Source: Marilutibacter penaei (GTDB taxonomy: Bacteria > Pseudomonadota > Gammaproteobacteria > Xanthomonadales > Xanthomonadaceae). Taken from it: a stretch of 64,000 nt of DNA. The first letter of the stretch is position 1. Each line of letters opens with the position of its first letter. Below the pieces are notes generated by a model. It saw only the letters and a program-made list of their open reading frames with translations. It was not told the DNA's origin and did not search any database. Location: the NCBI RefSeq assembly GCF_014145395.1, contig NZ_JACHTE010000010.1, positions 1-64,000 on the forward strand. Direction: 5' to 3'. Of the stretch, positions 39,972-48,648 are shown piece after piece. A program made the position numbers and the translations under genes.

Positions 39972-40850
39972 TCAGCCCTGTTCGAGCAGCCAGTCGACGA
40001 AACACGCTGCCGCCGGCCGTAGCCGCCGGTGCGCCGGGTAGACCACGTAGTAGCTCCAGCGCGCCTCCATCGACGGCCCGGGCAGCCGGACCAGGCGGCC
40101 GGCGGCCAGGTAGGGCGCCGCGATCCGCTCGCGGGCCAGGGCCACGCCGAGGCCATGCGCGGCGGCGTTGAGCGCGTCCGAGGTGTCGCTGAAGGTGTGG
40201 TGCTCGTCCACCGTCGCGCCGTGCACGCCGGCCGCGCGGAACCAGTCCAGCCAGCCCTGCCGCGCATGGTCGGCGATCAGCCGGTGCCCGAGCAGGTCGC
40301 GCGGGTGCGCGATGCCCTCGCGGCCCGGCCAGTCCGGCGCGGCGACCGGGAACATCGCGTCGTCCATCAGCCAGTGCGCGCCCAGCCCCGGCCAGTGGCC
40401 CGGCCCATGGCGGATGCCGACATCCGGCCCGCCCTCGTCGAAGCGGGTCAGCGCGATTTCCGTATCGAGGTTGAGGCGGATGTCCGGGTACCGGCGGCTG
40501 AAATCCGGCAGCCGCGGGATCAGCCAGGTGTAGGCGAGCGAGTGCAGCGTGGTGACGCGCACGCGGCTGGCCTCGTCCTCCCGCGTGCGCAGCTGGTGGA
40601 CCACGCCGTCCATGTCGGCCAGCGCCGAACCGGCGGCGTCGGCCAACTGCCGGCCCTCCGCGGTCAGCGACACCCCGCGCGCATGGCGCTGGAACAGGGC
40701 CACGCCCAGGCGCGCCTCCAGCTTGCGCACGTGGTGGCTGACCGCGCTGGCGGTCAGGTGCAGCTCTTCCGCGGCGTGGGTGAAGTTCTGGTGGCGGGCG
40801 GCCGACTCGAACACCGCCAGCGCCGGCAACAGCTCGGCACGCAGGGCCAT
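39972..40850 (-). CDS. LysR-family regulator (GcvA-like)
   Basis: A 292-residue LysR-type regulator. The HTH is in residues 1-62 (LAVFESAARHQNFTHAAEELHLTASAVSHHVRKLEARLG), and the effector domain has RYPDIRLNLDTEIALTRFDEGGPDVGIRHGPGHWPG, the GcvA-like style. Start 40850 (MALRAEL) is used; ATG 40865 would add five residues and run almost into the operator at 40868-40886. It is divergent from an EamA exporter gene, the classic LysR regulator/target layout. Confidence 0.92.
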   Translation of the reverse strand: MALRAELLPALAVFESAARHQNFTHAAEELHLTASAVSHHVRKLEARLGVALFQRHARGVSLTAEGRQLADAAGSALADMDGVVHQLRTREDEASRVRVTTLHSLAYTWLIPRLPDFSRRYPDIRLNLDTEIALTRFDEGGPDVGIRHGPGHWPGLGAHWLMDDAMFPVAAPDWPGREGIAHPRDLLGHRLIADHARQGWLDWFRAAGVHGATVDEHHTFSDTSDALNAAAHGLGVALARERIAAPYLAAGRLVRLPGPSMEARWSYYVVYPAHRRLRPAAACFVDWLLEQG

Positions 40851-40867
40851 GGGAGCCTCAAACATGA

Positions 40868-40886
40868 TTTGTGGCTGGGCCACAAA
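40868..40886. promoter_or_regulatory. LysR-type operator between LysR gene and EamA gene
   Basis: TTTGTGGC-TGG-GCCACAAA is a perfect 8-bp inverted repeat with a 3-base spacer, containing the T-N11-A pattern of LysR boxes. It sits 18 bases ahead of the LysR gene and 66 bases ahead of the EamA gene, the place from which a LysR protein would repress itself and activate the exporter. Confidence 0.7.
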
Positions 40887-40951
40887 GTATGCGCTTGTTG
40901 TGGATGGGGCGCCGCTCGACAATGGCCAGCCACGAACAGGATGCGTTCCTG

Positions 40952-41884
40952 ATGCTTTCCGCCGACGCCGCCGCCCCCACCGGATCGATCGCGCCCACGC
41001 CCCGGACCGCCCCGCCCGAGGCGGCCGCCCGGGACTGGAAGACCCCCCTCGAACTCGCCGTGCTCGGGGCGATCTGGGGCGCGTCGTTCCTGTTCATGCG
41101 CGTTGCCGCCCCGGACTTCGGCGCGTTCCCGCTGGTCGAGATGCGGCTGGCACTGGGGGCGGTCGTGCTGCTGCCCTTCCTGTGGCGCGCACGGCGGCAG
41201 TTCCCGCTCGCGCTGTGGCCCAGGCTGGCCGGCATCAGCCTGATCAACTCGGCGGTGCCCTTCGTGCTGTTCGCCTGGGCGGCGACGCAGGCGCCGGCCG
41301 GCATCGGCGCGATCAGCAACGCCATGACCGTGCTGTTCACCGCGCTGATCGGTTTCCTGTTCTTCGGCGAGCGCATCGGCACGCGCCGCGCGGTGGCGCT
41401 GGTCGCGGGCTTCGCCGGCGTCGTCGTGCTGGCCAGCGGCAAGGTCGCCGGCGCCAGCATTGGCCTGGCCGTGCTGGCCGGCGCCGGCGCGGCCTTCCTC
41501 TACGGCATCGGCATCAACCTGGTTCGTCGCCACCTGACCGGCCTGCCGGCCGCCGCGGTCGCCGCCGCCACCCTCAGCTGCGCCGCCCTGCTGGTCGCGC
41601 CGCTGGCGGTCATGCACTGGCCGGCGACGCCGGTCCCGCCACTGTCCTGGCTGTCCGCGGCCCTGCTCGGCGTGCTGTGCACCGGCATCGCCTTCGTCAT
41701 GTACTACCGCCTGATCGCCCGCATCGGCGCCAGCCGCGCCGCCACCGTCACCTACCTGGTGCCGCTGTTCGGCGTGGCCTGGGCCTGGTGGCTGCTCGAC
41801 GAACCGCTGACCCTCACCATGGCCATCGCCGGCGCGATCATCCTCGGCAGCGTGGCATTCAGCGAGCGGAGTAGCCGCCGATGA
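40952..41884 (+). CDS. EamA-family (DMT) transporter, second copy
   Basis: A 310-residue, ten-helix transporter: LAVLGAIWGASFLFMRVAAPDFG opens the first EamA repeat, GIGAISNAMTVLFTALIGFLFFGE closes it, and the second has ASRAATVTYLVPLFGVAWAWWLLDEPLT. A Pro/Ala-rich N-terminal stretch of about 30 residues precedes helix one. ATG 40922 is an equally possible start. It is the probable target of the divergent LysR. A 31-base fragment of its VTYLVPLFG region recurs at 42667. Confidence 0.88.
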   Translation: MLSADAAAPTGSIAPTPRTAPPEAAARDWKTPLELAVLGAIWGASFLFMRVAAPDFGAFPLVEMRLALGAVVLLPFLWRARRQFPLALWPRLAGISLINSAVPFVLFAWAATQAPAGIGAISNAMTVLFTALIGFLFFGERIGTRRAVALVAGFAGVVVLASGKVAGASIGLAVLAGAGAAFLYGIGINLVRRHLTGLPAAAVAAATLSCAALLVAPLAVMHWPATPVPPLSWLSAALLGVLCTGIAFVMYYRLIARIGASRAATVTYLVPLFGVAWAWWLLDEPLTLTMAIAGAIILGSVAFSERSSRR

Positions 41885-42117
41885 ACGCCCCCGTGCAGCA
41901 CCGCGTGGTGTTCGACTTCGAGATCGACTTCAGCAACGGCGGTGGCCTGCAGGGCCAGGGCTTCCGCCTCGACATCGAGGGCGACACCATCGACGACGAT
42001 GCGCTCGCCGACTACCTCGTCCGCGACCTCCGCCTGCTGATGGTCGGCGAGGTCCGCATCCTCGACAAACGCATCATTTGCGAGGCGCACAAGCGGGTGG
42101 GCGGCGAAACCGGCTGA
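41881..42117 (+). CDS. small acidic protein of unknown function
   Basis: A 78-residue soluble protein, rich in Asp/Glu, with FDFEIDFSNGGGLQGQGFRL and LADYLVRDLRLLMVGEVRIL. The ATG overlaps the EamA stop (ATGA), so translation is coupled and the product is probably made together with the exporter. I do not recognise a named family. Confidence 0.75.
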   Translation: MNAPVQHRVVFDFEIDFSNGGGLQGQGFRLDIEGDTIDDDALADYLVRDLRLLMVGEVRILDKRIICEAHKRVGGETG

Positions 42118-42211
42118 AGCAGGCGCGCCCCCTCCGCGGGGCCGCGGCTGGACATCGGCATGCACGATCAGGAACAGTCGGGTCCGGTCCCTGTCCCCTG
42201 GAGGCGTGTCC

Positions 42212-42562
42212 ATGAAGGTCCGCCGCATCGTGTCGAACATCGCCGCCTCCGACACCGCCGCGGGGCGCGCGTTCTACGGCGACCTGCTGGGCCTCGAGAC
42301 ACTGATGGACCACGGCTGGATCGCGACCTGCGGCTCGGGGGAATCGGCGCGCGTGCAGCTCAGCATCGCGACCGAAGGTGGCAATGGGACACCCGTGCCG
42401 GACCTGTCGATCGAAGTCGACGACCTCGACGAAGCCCTGGCCCGCATGCGCGCGGCCGGCCATCCCATCGTCTACGGCCCGGCCGATGAAGACTGGGGCG
42501 TCCGGCGCTTTTACGTCCGCGATCCCTACGGCACCCTGCTCAACATCCTCCAGCACGCCTGA
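42212..42562 (+). CDS. VOC/glyoxalase-superfamily protein
   Basis: A 116-residue vicinal-oxygen-chelate fold protein: VRRIVSNIAASDTAAGRAFYGDLLGLE in the first module and DDLDEALARMRAAGHPIVYGPADEDWGVRRFYVRDPYGTLLNILQH in the second, typical of glyoxalase/bleomycin-resistance-like proteins. GGAGG at 42200-42204 selects ATG 42212 over GTG 42206. Substrate unknown. Confidence 0.88.
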   Translation: MKVRRIVSNIAASDTAAGRAFYGDLLGLETLMDHGWIATCGSGESARVQLSIATEGGNGTPVPDLSIEVDDLDEALARMRAAGHPIVYGPADEDWGVRRFYVRDPYGTLLNILQHA

Positions 42563-42666
42563 GCAGCCGCCTGCTGCCCCGCATCTCTGGCGAGCAGGTA
42601 TGCATGGAGCGCAGCAACGGGTCTTTGCGCATCCTGTCGGTAATCCACCCCGCCCGTACCCGCGCC

Positions 42667-42697
42667 GTCACCTATCGGGTGCCGCTGTTCGGCGAGG
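42667..42697 (+). repeat. fragment of an EamA gene
   Basis: Thirty-one bases match 41747-41777 inside the second EamA gene with three mismatches, in the same orientation. It reads RAVTYRVPLFGE against AATVTYLVPLFGV. No other part of the transporter is recognisable around it, so it is probably the relic of a duplicated or deleted EamA gene. Confidence 0.5.
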
Positions 42698-42703
42698 TAA
42701 CGC

Positions 42704-42991
42704 TCAGCCCTTGGCCCATCGGCCGAAGCCGGTCACGGGGCCCAGCTTGATCACGAGCGCCGCCACTGCCAGCGGCCCGAGCGCGGCGAGGGACACGGCC
42801 ATCAGGTCGAGCTTCGCGACGAATGGCTGCGACGGCATGCCGGTCGGCACGAGGTCCCAGAACGGATTGCCGCGTTCGCTGATCGTCAGCGGCCCTGTCG
42901 ACGGCATGCCGAGCGCGACGGTTGCCAGGACCATCGCGATCCAGACAAGTGCACAGATGCCCAGTGCCCTGGGGCTGGCCTTGAGTTTCAT
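42704..42991 (-). CDS. small membrane protein of unknown function
   Basis: A 95-residue protein with two predicted helices (about residues 10-30 and 65-85) separated by a polar loop LTISERGNPFWDLVPTGM. A GAGGGAG site about nine bases ahead of ATG 42991 supports translation. A perfect palindrome GGAGACGTCTCC (42993-43004) covers part of that site. No family recognised. Confidence 0.65.
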   Translation of the reverse strand: MKLKASPRALGICALVWIAMVLATVALGMPSTGPLTISERGNPFWDLVPTGMPSQPFVAKLDLMAVSLAALGPLAVAALVIKLGPVTGFGRWAKG

Positions 42992-43114
42992 TGGAGACGT
43001 CTCCCTCGAGTGCGGCGGCGGGCGGGGCCCACTGGAATCTACCCGAGTATAGGCATGGCCCGCAGGGGCCGGCTTTGCCGATCAGGCGCGCTCGTGCGCG
43101 ACGGGCGGAAGCGG

Positions 43115-43468
43115 ATGGCCACCGCGATCGGTGGCCTCGTGCGCGAGGTCGCCGATCTGGCGCATGAAGTCCGCGACTTGAAACGCGAGGTCGGCGACTT
43201 CGCGCGTGAAGTCGACGACGTGACGCGCGATGTCGATGACCGGGTGCGCCAAGTCGCGGATATGAAGCGCGAAGTCAGCGACTTGGCGCACGAAGTCGCG
43301 GACATGATGCGCGAAGTCGCTGACCTGGCACGTGAGATCGTGGACATGGCGCGTGAAGTCGTAGACCTCGCGTATGAAGTCGCCGACACCGGCCTTCGCG
43401 AACATGAATGGGGTGGCTGGGCGGCCTGTTGCCGGCACGCGCCACGGCCCGCCCTGTCACCCCCCTGA
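43115..43468 (+). CDS. predicted coiled-coil heptad-repeat protein
   Basis: A possible 117-residue protein made almost wholly of twelve exact heptads of the type L-A-R-E-V-x-D, with Leu/Met/Phe and Val at the a and d positions of a coiled coil, coded by the 21-bp array at 43145-43390. The opposite strand is also open (43082-43438) and codes heptads of the type D-F-x-R-x-V, because the unit is near-palindromic. The plus frame is preferred only for its ATG with a nearby GGCGGAA. Whether either strand is translated is uncertain. Confidence 0.35.
   Translation: MATAIGGLVREVADLAHEVRDLKREVGDFAREVDDVTRDVDDRVRQVADMKREVSDLAHEVADMMREVADLAREIVDMAREVVDLAYEVADTGLREHEWGGWAACCRHAPRPALSPP
43145..43390. repeat. 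array A of 21-bp near-palindromic repeats (12 units)
   Basis: Twelve units of exactly 21 bases without a single indel. Each is a 15-bp core close to GAAGTC-NNN-GACTTC, which is its own reverse complement, followed by a 6-bp GC-rich spacer often containing GCGC. First core 43145-43159, last 43376-43390. Units differ at several positions, mostly keeping GTC and GAC. A second array of the same design lies at 50306-50530. Confidence 0.88.
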
Positions 43469-43571
43469 AACGCCCCGTCCCCACACTCGCGCGTTTGCGC
43501 AACAGGCCTGCGGGTGGCGGGGGAACGGCGTGGCGGATCCGGGACGTGCGGGAGGGGTGCGGAGCGAGGCC

Positions 43572-44162
43572 ATGGACGACATGGCGCGGACGCGCTGGTT
43601 CGCCCTCCACGTGCTGCCGCACGAGCCGGCGCTGCGCGCGTGGCTGGGGCGGCGGCGCAGTGCGGGCTTCGACGTGGACGACATCGTCCAGGAGAGCTAC
43701 GCGATCCTGGCCGAGCGCGAGCGGCTGGACGACATCCTCAACCCGCGCGCCTACCTGTTCCAGGTGGCGCAGTCGCTGGTGGTCCGCAACATCCGCCGGG
43801 CGCGAATCGTGCCGATCCTGGCGGTCGAGGACCTCGGGCCGGTGGAGTTCGTCGATGGCGGGGCCACGCCCGAGCAGCGGGCGATCGAACGCGACGAGCT
43901 GCACGGGCTGGCGGAGGTGATCGCCGCGATGCCAGGGCGGACCCGCGAGGCTTTCGTGCTGCGGCGCGTGCACGAGCTGCCGCAGCGGGAGATCGCCACC
44001 CGCATGGGGGTGTCCGAGAACACCGTCGAGAAACACATCGCCCGCGGCATCCGACTGCTGGGCGAGTGGGTGGCGAATGGCGGAACGCTGCCCGCCAAAG
44101 CCTCAAGGCAGTTGGAGCGTGAAATCAGGAAAGCCAATGGACGGACGCGAAACCAGTCGTGA
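43572..44162 (+). CDS. FecI-type ECF sigma factor
   Basis: A 196-residue ECF sigma factor: region 2 at residues about 10-75 (RAWLGRRRSAGFDVDDIVQESYAIL) and region 4 at about 115-175 (MPGRTREAFVLRRVHELPQREIATRMGVSENTVEKHIARGI), the latter typical of iron-starvation-type FecI sigmas. It overlaps fecR by 26 bases, so regulator and anti-sigma factor are coupled. TGTCA (43455-43459) and CCGTC (43475-43479) upstream resemble a FecI-type promoter; this is weak evidence. Confidence 0.92.
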   Translation: MDDMARTRWFALHVLPHEPALRAWLGRRRSAGFDVDDIVQESYAILAERERLDDILNPRAYLFQVAQSLVVRNIRRARIVPILAVEDLGPVEFVDGGATPEQRAIERDELHGLAEVIAAMPGRTREAFVLRRVHELPQREIATRMGVSENTVEKHIARGIRLLGEWVANGGTLPAKASRQLEREIRKANGRTRNQS

Positions 44163-45141
44163 GATCGAGCGCGCGGCCACGCAGTGGGTCGCGCGGATGG
44201 ACCGTGCGCCGCTGTCGCACCGGGACGAGGCGCGCCTGCAGCGCTGGCTGGCCGGCGATGCGCGGCGCGCCGGCGCCCTGATGCGTGCCAAGGCCCTGTG
44301 GCACCAGGCCCGCGCGCTGCAGGGGACCGGGCAGTTGCATGCACTGGCCGCACCGCCGTCGCGGACGCCGGTCCAGGTTCCCGCGTCGCCCCGGCGTCGG
44401 GCGGGTAGGGGGCTGCGGCCGCTGCGCTGGGCCAGCGCGCTGGCGGCGTCGCTGGTGCTCACGGTCTTCCTGCTGCTCACCGTGCAGGTGCCGGCGGCGT
44501 ACGCCACCACCAAGGGCGAGATGCGCCGGGTCGCGCTCGCGGGGGGATCGGTGCTGACCCTCAACACCGACACCCGGGTGAAGGTGCACGACGACGACGG
44601 CCAGCTGCGCGTCGCGGTCGAGCGTGGCGAGGTGTTCATCGACGCGCGCAATGCCCGGCCGGACCTCGTGGTGGAAGTGGACCGGCGCCGGATGACGGCG
44701 CGCAATGCGACCCTGCTGGTGCGGAAACTGGACGGCGAGCCCACCCATGTGTCCGTCGAGACGGGTGCGTTGGAGATCCCCGCGACCAGGACCACCGTGG
44801 CCGCGGCGACCCGCCTGTTGCTTCGCGACGGTCCCGACGGCCTGCAGCTGAGCCCCCTGCCGTCGGGCCAGCTGCAGCGCGAGATGGCCTGGCGCGAAGG
44901 CAAGATCGCCTTCGAGGGCGAGACCCTCGCCGAGGCCGTCGCGGATTTCGCGCGCTACAGCGACCTGCGCATCGACATCATCGACAACGGCCTGGCGCAG
45001 ATGCCGATCACCGGCCTGTTCGATGCGAACGACCCGGAAGGCTTCGGCAATGCCGTCGCGCAGGTGTTCGACGCCGATGCACGCCGCGAGCGCGACCGCG
45101 TCGTGCTGTCGCGCCCGGTCGAGCCTGTGCGCACGCATTAA
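44137..45141 (+). CDS. FecR-type anti-sigma factor
   Basis: A 334-residue membrane regulator: N-terminal cytoplasmic DUF4880-like part (AATQWVARMDRAPLSHRDEARLQRWLAGDARRAGAL), one membrane helix at about residues 100-125, a periplasmic FecR domain (TTKGEMRRVALAGGSVLTLNTDTRVKV) and a C-terminal STN-like domain (AVADFARYSDLRIDI). AGGA about six bases before ATG 44137 selects this start inside the sigma gene. It would hold the sigma factor and respond to the downstream TonB receptor. Confidence 0.93.
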   Translation: MDGRETSREIERAATQWVARMDRAPLSHRDEARLQRWLAGDARRAGALMRAKALWHQARALQGTGQLHALAAPPSRTPVQVPASPRRRAGRGLRPLRWASALAASLVLTVFLLLTVQVPAAYATTKGEMRRVALAGGSVLTLNTDTRVKVHDDDGQLRVAVERGEVFIDARNARPDLVVEVDRRRMTARNATLLVRKLDGEPTHVSVETGALEIPATRTTVAAATRLLLRDGPDGLQLSPLPSGQLQREMAWREGKIAFEGETLAEAVADFARYSDLRIDIIDNGLAQMPITGLFDANDPEGFGNAVAQVFDADARRERDRVVLSRPVEPVRTH

Positions 45142-45231
45142 ATTTTCGTGACAGGGGGCGGAACCCGCGTGCCGGCTGCTCTTTCTTCCTGAGTGCCGCG
45201 ACCCCACGCGGCGACCGAGAGCCGACACCCC

Positions 45232-48200
45232 ATGACGTCCTGCAAGCGACTCCTGTTGACCAGCGCCGTGATCGCCGCGCTGGCCCTTCCTGCCCATGCC
45301 TTCGCGCAGGTGCGCCAGTTCAACGTGCCGGCGCAGCCGGCCGTCACCGCCATCCCGGAACTGGCGCGCCAGGCGCAGTTGCAGATCATCGCGCCGGCCG
45401 GTGCCCTGCAGGGCATCCAGACCCCCGCCGTGTCCGGCGAGATGGACGCGCGCGAGGCGCTGCGCCTGCTGCTGGTCGGCACCGGCCTGGAGATCCAGTC
45501 CGACGAGGGCGGCGTGATCACCCTGCGCGAGAAGTCCGTGTCCGCGCCGGACGCAGAGGCCGGCACCGGCACCGGCACCGGCTTCATCCTCGGCCGCGTG
45601 ATGGATCCGGTGACCGGCGAGTACCTGCGCAACGCGCGGGTCAAGATCGACGGCCGCCAGGTCGCGGTGTCCGGCGAACGCGGCGAGTTCCGCGTCCACG
45701 AGGTGCCGGCCGGCGCCGCGGTGCTGACCGTCGAGTTCACCGGCTTCAGCCCGGTCCAGCAGACCGTCGATGTCCGCGCTGGCCAAACCAGCGAACCGCT
45801 GTTCGAGCTGTACAGCAGCCAGGCCCCCGCGGCGGACGCCGCCACCCTCGACACCGTGCAGGTCGTGGGCGCCCGCGAGGGCGACGCGCGCGCGATCATG
45901 GAGCAGCGCGCGGCGATGAACATCACCAACACGCTGTCCGCGGACAGTTTCGGCGAGATCGGCGACGGCAACCCCGGCGAGTTCCTGAAGTACATGCCGG
46001 GCGTGGACTACGACGTGGTGGCCGACGATGCGCCGCGCAACATCTCGCTGCGCGGCCTGCCGGCCAAGTACACCGGCGTGACGCTCAACGGCGTGAGCCT
46101 GCCCGGCGTGGATGCCAACTCGTCCAGCTCACGCACCTTCAGCTTCGAGCAGTCCGCGCTGGCCGGCGTCGACTCCATCACCGTCTACAAGACCACCAGC
46201 GCGGACATGGATGCCAATGCCCCCGCCGGCACCATCGACATCCGCACCAAGCGCGCCTTCGACGCGCGCGGCCGCCGGATCACCGCGACGCTGGGCGGGA
46301 ACACCCACGCCGGCCTGTGGGACAGCGAGAACACCGGCTGGATGGAAGGCGGTTACGACACCAAGTTCCTGCCGACGGCCACGCTCAACTATTCCGACGT
46401 GTTCCTTGACGGTCGCCTCGGCATTGCCGCCGGCATCAGCAGCGTGACCAGCCTGGTCGAGCAGGCGCAGATCACGGCCGGGCGCAACTACGTGGCCACG
46501 GAGGCCAGCCCGTATCCCTACGCGGTCACTTCGATCTCCGCGGCCGGCTACGACCGCGAGTACAACCGCCGTGTTGCCCAGGTGGCGGTCGACTACAAGG
46601 CCACCGACGAGCTGATCCTGTCGCTGGCCGCCAGCGTCGCCCGCGGCGACATCGACCCGAACCGGATCACCCCGCGACTCGCGAACTCGCGCGCGTCCAC
46701 CGGCGATCCGTCGATGTACTGGACCACGAACTACGCGGACACCGCTCAAACGTTGAGCACCGACGTCACCTACACCTACAAGATCGGCTACACCCGCAAC
46801 CTGGTGCCGAGCTTCGTGTGGCAGAACGAGCACTTCAAGCTCGACGGCAAGCTGTTCCACGTCAGCGCCGACAGCCGCTACGACTCCGGCAAGAAGGGCC
46901 AGGTGTCGGACGTGCTCAACACCATCAGCGCGCCCGGCAACTACAGTGCGTGGCGCAGCGACTGGATGCACCAGGACTGGAAGATCCAGCAGTTGGACGG
47001 TCCGGACTGGTCGCTGCCGGAGAGCTACACCATCGGCAGCTATGCCGGTGCACTCGGCAGTTCCACCCGGCCTTCGATCCGCACCACCAGCGGCAGCAGC
47101 GCCGAGCTCGACTACGACGGTGGCAGCCTCGACTTCGAGTTCTACCAGGACTTCGGCGACGTGCCGGTGACCTGGAAGACCGGCCTCAAGGCAACCCGCG
47201 GCGAGTACGACTTCGGCAACACCTCCGACGCCAACATCTGGACCTACGACGGTCCGCTGAGCAACGCCGAGTTCCTGCGCGCGGTGCAGAGCGCGAACGT
47301 GTGGCACTCGGGCGAGTCGGGCATGGTCGTCAATACGCTGGGCGGCGGCGACCTGTACGTCTACAGCCTGGAGAAGATCTACGACATGATGCAGGCGAAC
47401 CCGGAGCACTGGCTGCACAGCCTGACGCCGGCCCAGTGGTACAACGCCTACGTGGGCAATGTCAGTGCGCTGGACGAGGACGTCCAGTCCGCCTATTTCA
47501 TGGGCACCGCGGAGTTCGCCTACAAGTTGAAGGTGCAGGCGGGCCTGCGCTGGGAACGTACCCGGACCACCAGCCACGACTTCGACCCGCTGAGCCCGGA
47601 GGCGATCGCCGCCGCGGGTTACGACGTCGACCCCGACAGCGGCCGTGCCACCACCGTCGAAGGGCTGGAGTACCAGTACTTCACCAACCCGCGCCGCGAG
47701 AACAAGGCGAGTTACGACGACTTCTTCCCGAGCGTCTCGCTGAAGTACAGCATCAGCGACGGCTTCGACGTGCAGGCGGGTTACAGCAAGACCATCCAGC
47801 GCCCCGAAGTGGGCGACCTGGCGGGCGTGTGGTCGGTGGCGTATGGCACCGAGGACGGCAACGTGCTCTCAGCCCCCAACGCCGACCTGCTCCCCGAGTA
47901 CTCCGACAACCTGTCGCTGCGGGTGGTGAAGTACTTCGAACCGGTCGGCCTGGTGGCGTTCGGCGTGTTCCACAACCGCATCGAGGACCTGATCAGCGAT
48001 GTTTCGATGACGCCCGAGGAATTCGGCTACACCGGCGACGAGCCCATCGACCTGGTGAATACGCGCAGCAACCTGTCCGATGACATCACCATCAACGGCT
48101 ATGAGTTCGAGTTCAACCACGCCATGGATTACCTGCCGGGCGCGCTGAGTGGCCTGACGGTGCGCGGTTCCTACACCCATACCAATCCGTCGGTGGTGCT

Positions 48201-48588
48201 GCCGCGCGTGGCGCAGCAGGTGGCCAACCTGGGGTTCGCATGGCGCCACGGCCGCACGCGACTGAACCTCAACACCGTCTGGAGCGACGAGAAGGACCGC
48301 GGCCTGACCGGCAACATCACCAACGCGTTCGGCGTGGTGATGAACCAGAAGCAGCCCTTCGACGACTACCTGGAAGTGAACCTGTCCGGTGCCTACACCC
48401 TGATCCCGAAGACCCCGGGCAACTGGCTCGGGCTGGAGGCGTACTTCAGCGCCAACAACATCTTCAACCAGAACCGCCACACCGTGTACTCGAACGGCGA
48501 AACGGGATTGAGCGAGAAGGGCCACCACAGCCAGATCTACATCACCAGCGGACGTCGCGCTTCGATCGGCCTGCGCGCCCGGTTCTGA
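45232..48588 (+). CDS. TonB-dependent receptor with N-terminal STN signalling domain
   Basis: A 1118-residue transducer-type receptor. Signal peptide (about 1-26); STN domain (about 45-100, PELARQAQLQIIAPAGALQG) that contacts FecR; a carboxypeptidase-regulatory-like domain (about 115-190, ILGRVMDPVTGEYLRNARV); a plug (NPGEFLKYMPGVDYD; ISLRGLPAKYTGVTLNGVSL); and a large barrel ending GLRARF. The size and the extra domain match receptors for bulky substrates in Xanthomonadaceae. The downstream Tat-exported PhoD suggests an organophosphate ligand. Confidence 0.93.
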   Translation: MTSCKRLLLTSAVIAALALPAHAFAQVRQFNVPAQPAVTAIPELARQAQLQIIAPAGALQGIQTPAVSGEMDAREALRLLLVGTGLEIQSDEGGVITLREKSVSAPDAEAGTGTGTGFILGRVMDPVTGEYLRNARVKIDGRQVAVSGERGEFRVHEVPAGAAVLTVEFTGFSPVQQTVDVRAGQTSEPLFELYSSQAPAADAATLDTVQVVGAREGDARAIMEQRAAMNITNTLSADSFGEIGDGNPGEFLKYMPGVDYDVVADDAPRNISLRGLPAKYTGVTLNGVSLPGVDANSSSSRTFSFEQSALAGVDSITVYKTTSADMDANAPAGTIDIRTKRAFDARGRRITATLGGNTHAGLWDSENTGWMEGGYDTKFLPTATLNYSDVFLDGRLGIAAGISSVTSLVEQAQITAGRNYVATEASPYPYAVTSISAAGYDREYNRRVAQVAVDYKATDELILSLAASVARGDIDPNRITPRLANSRASTGDPSMYWTTNYADTAQTLSTDVTYTYKIGYTRNLVPSFVWQNEHFKLDGKLFHVSADSRYDSGKKGQVSDVLNTISAPGNYSAWRSDWMHQDWKIQQLDGPDWSLPESYTIGSYAGALGSSTRPSIRTTSGSSAELDYDGGSLDFEFYQDFGDVPVTWKTGLKATRGEYDFGNTSDANIWTYDGPLSNAEFLRAVQSANVWHSGESGMVVNTLGGGDLYVYSLEKIYDMMQANPEHWLHSLTPAQWYNAYVGNVSALDEDVQSAYFMGTAEFAYKLKVQAGLRWERTRTTSHDFDPLSPEAIAAAGYDVDPDSGRATTVEGLEYQYFTNPRRENKASYDDFFPSVSLKYSISDGFDVQAGYSKTIQRPEVGDLAGVWSVAYGTEDGNVLSAPNADLLPEYSDNLSLRVVKYFEPVGLVAFGVFHNRIEDLISDVSMTPEEFGYTGDEPIDLVNTRSNLSDDITINGYEFEFNHAMDYLPGALSGLTVRGSYTHTNPSVVLPRVAQQVANLGFAWRHGRTRLNLNTVWSDEKDRGLTGNITNAFGVVMNQKQPFDDYLEVNLSGAYTLIPKTPGNWLGLEAYFSANNIFNQNRHTVYSNGETGLSEKGHHSQIYITSGRRASIGLRARF

Positions 48589-48648
48589 CCGCCTGCCGTC
48601 GCGGCCGGCACCTGGCCGGCCGTCCACACCCCTACTGCAAGGTGCTGC

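Noticed and set aside
42993-43004. Perfect palindrome GGAGACGTCTCC as an operator
   Set aside because: It overlaps the ribosome-binding site of the small membrane protein and is short; in high-GC DNA such 12-mers arise by chance. Kept only as a remark.
43145-43390. CRISPR array
   Set aside because: Regular spacing suggested it, but units of 21 bases with 6-base spacers, diverged cores and no cas genes do not fit.
43455-43480. FecI-type promoter before the sigma gene
   Set aside because: TGTCA and CCGTC are spaced suggestively, but the match is weak and the consensus for this sigma is unknown.
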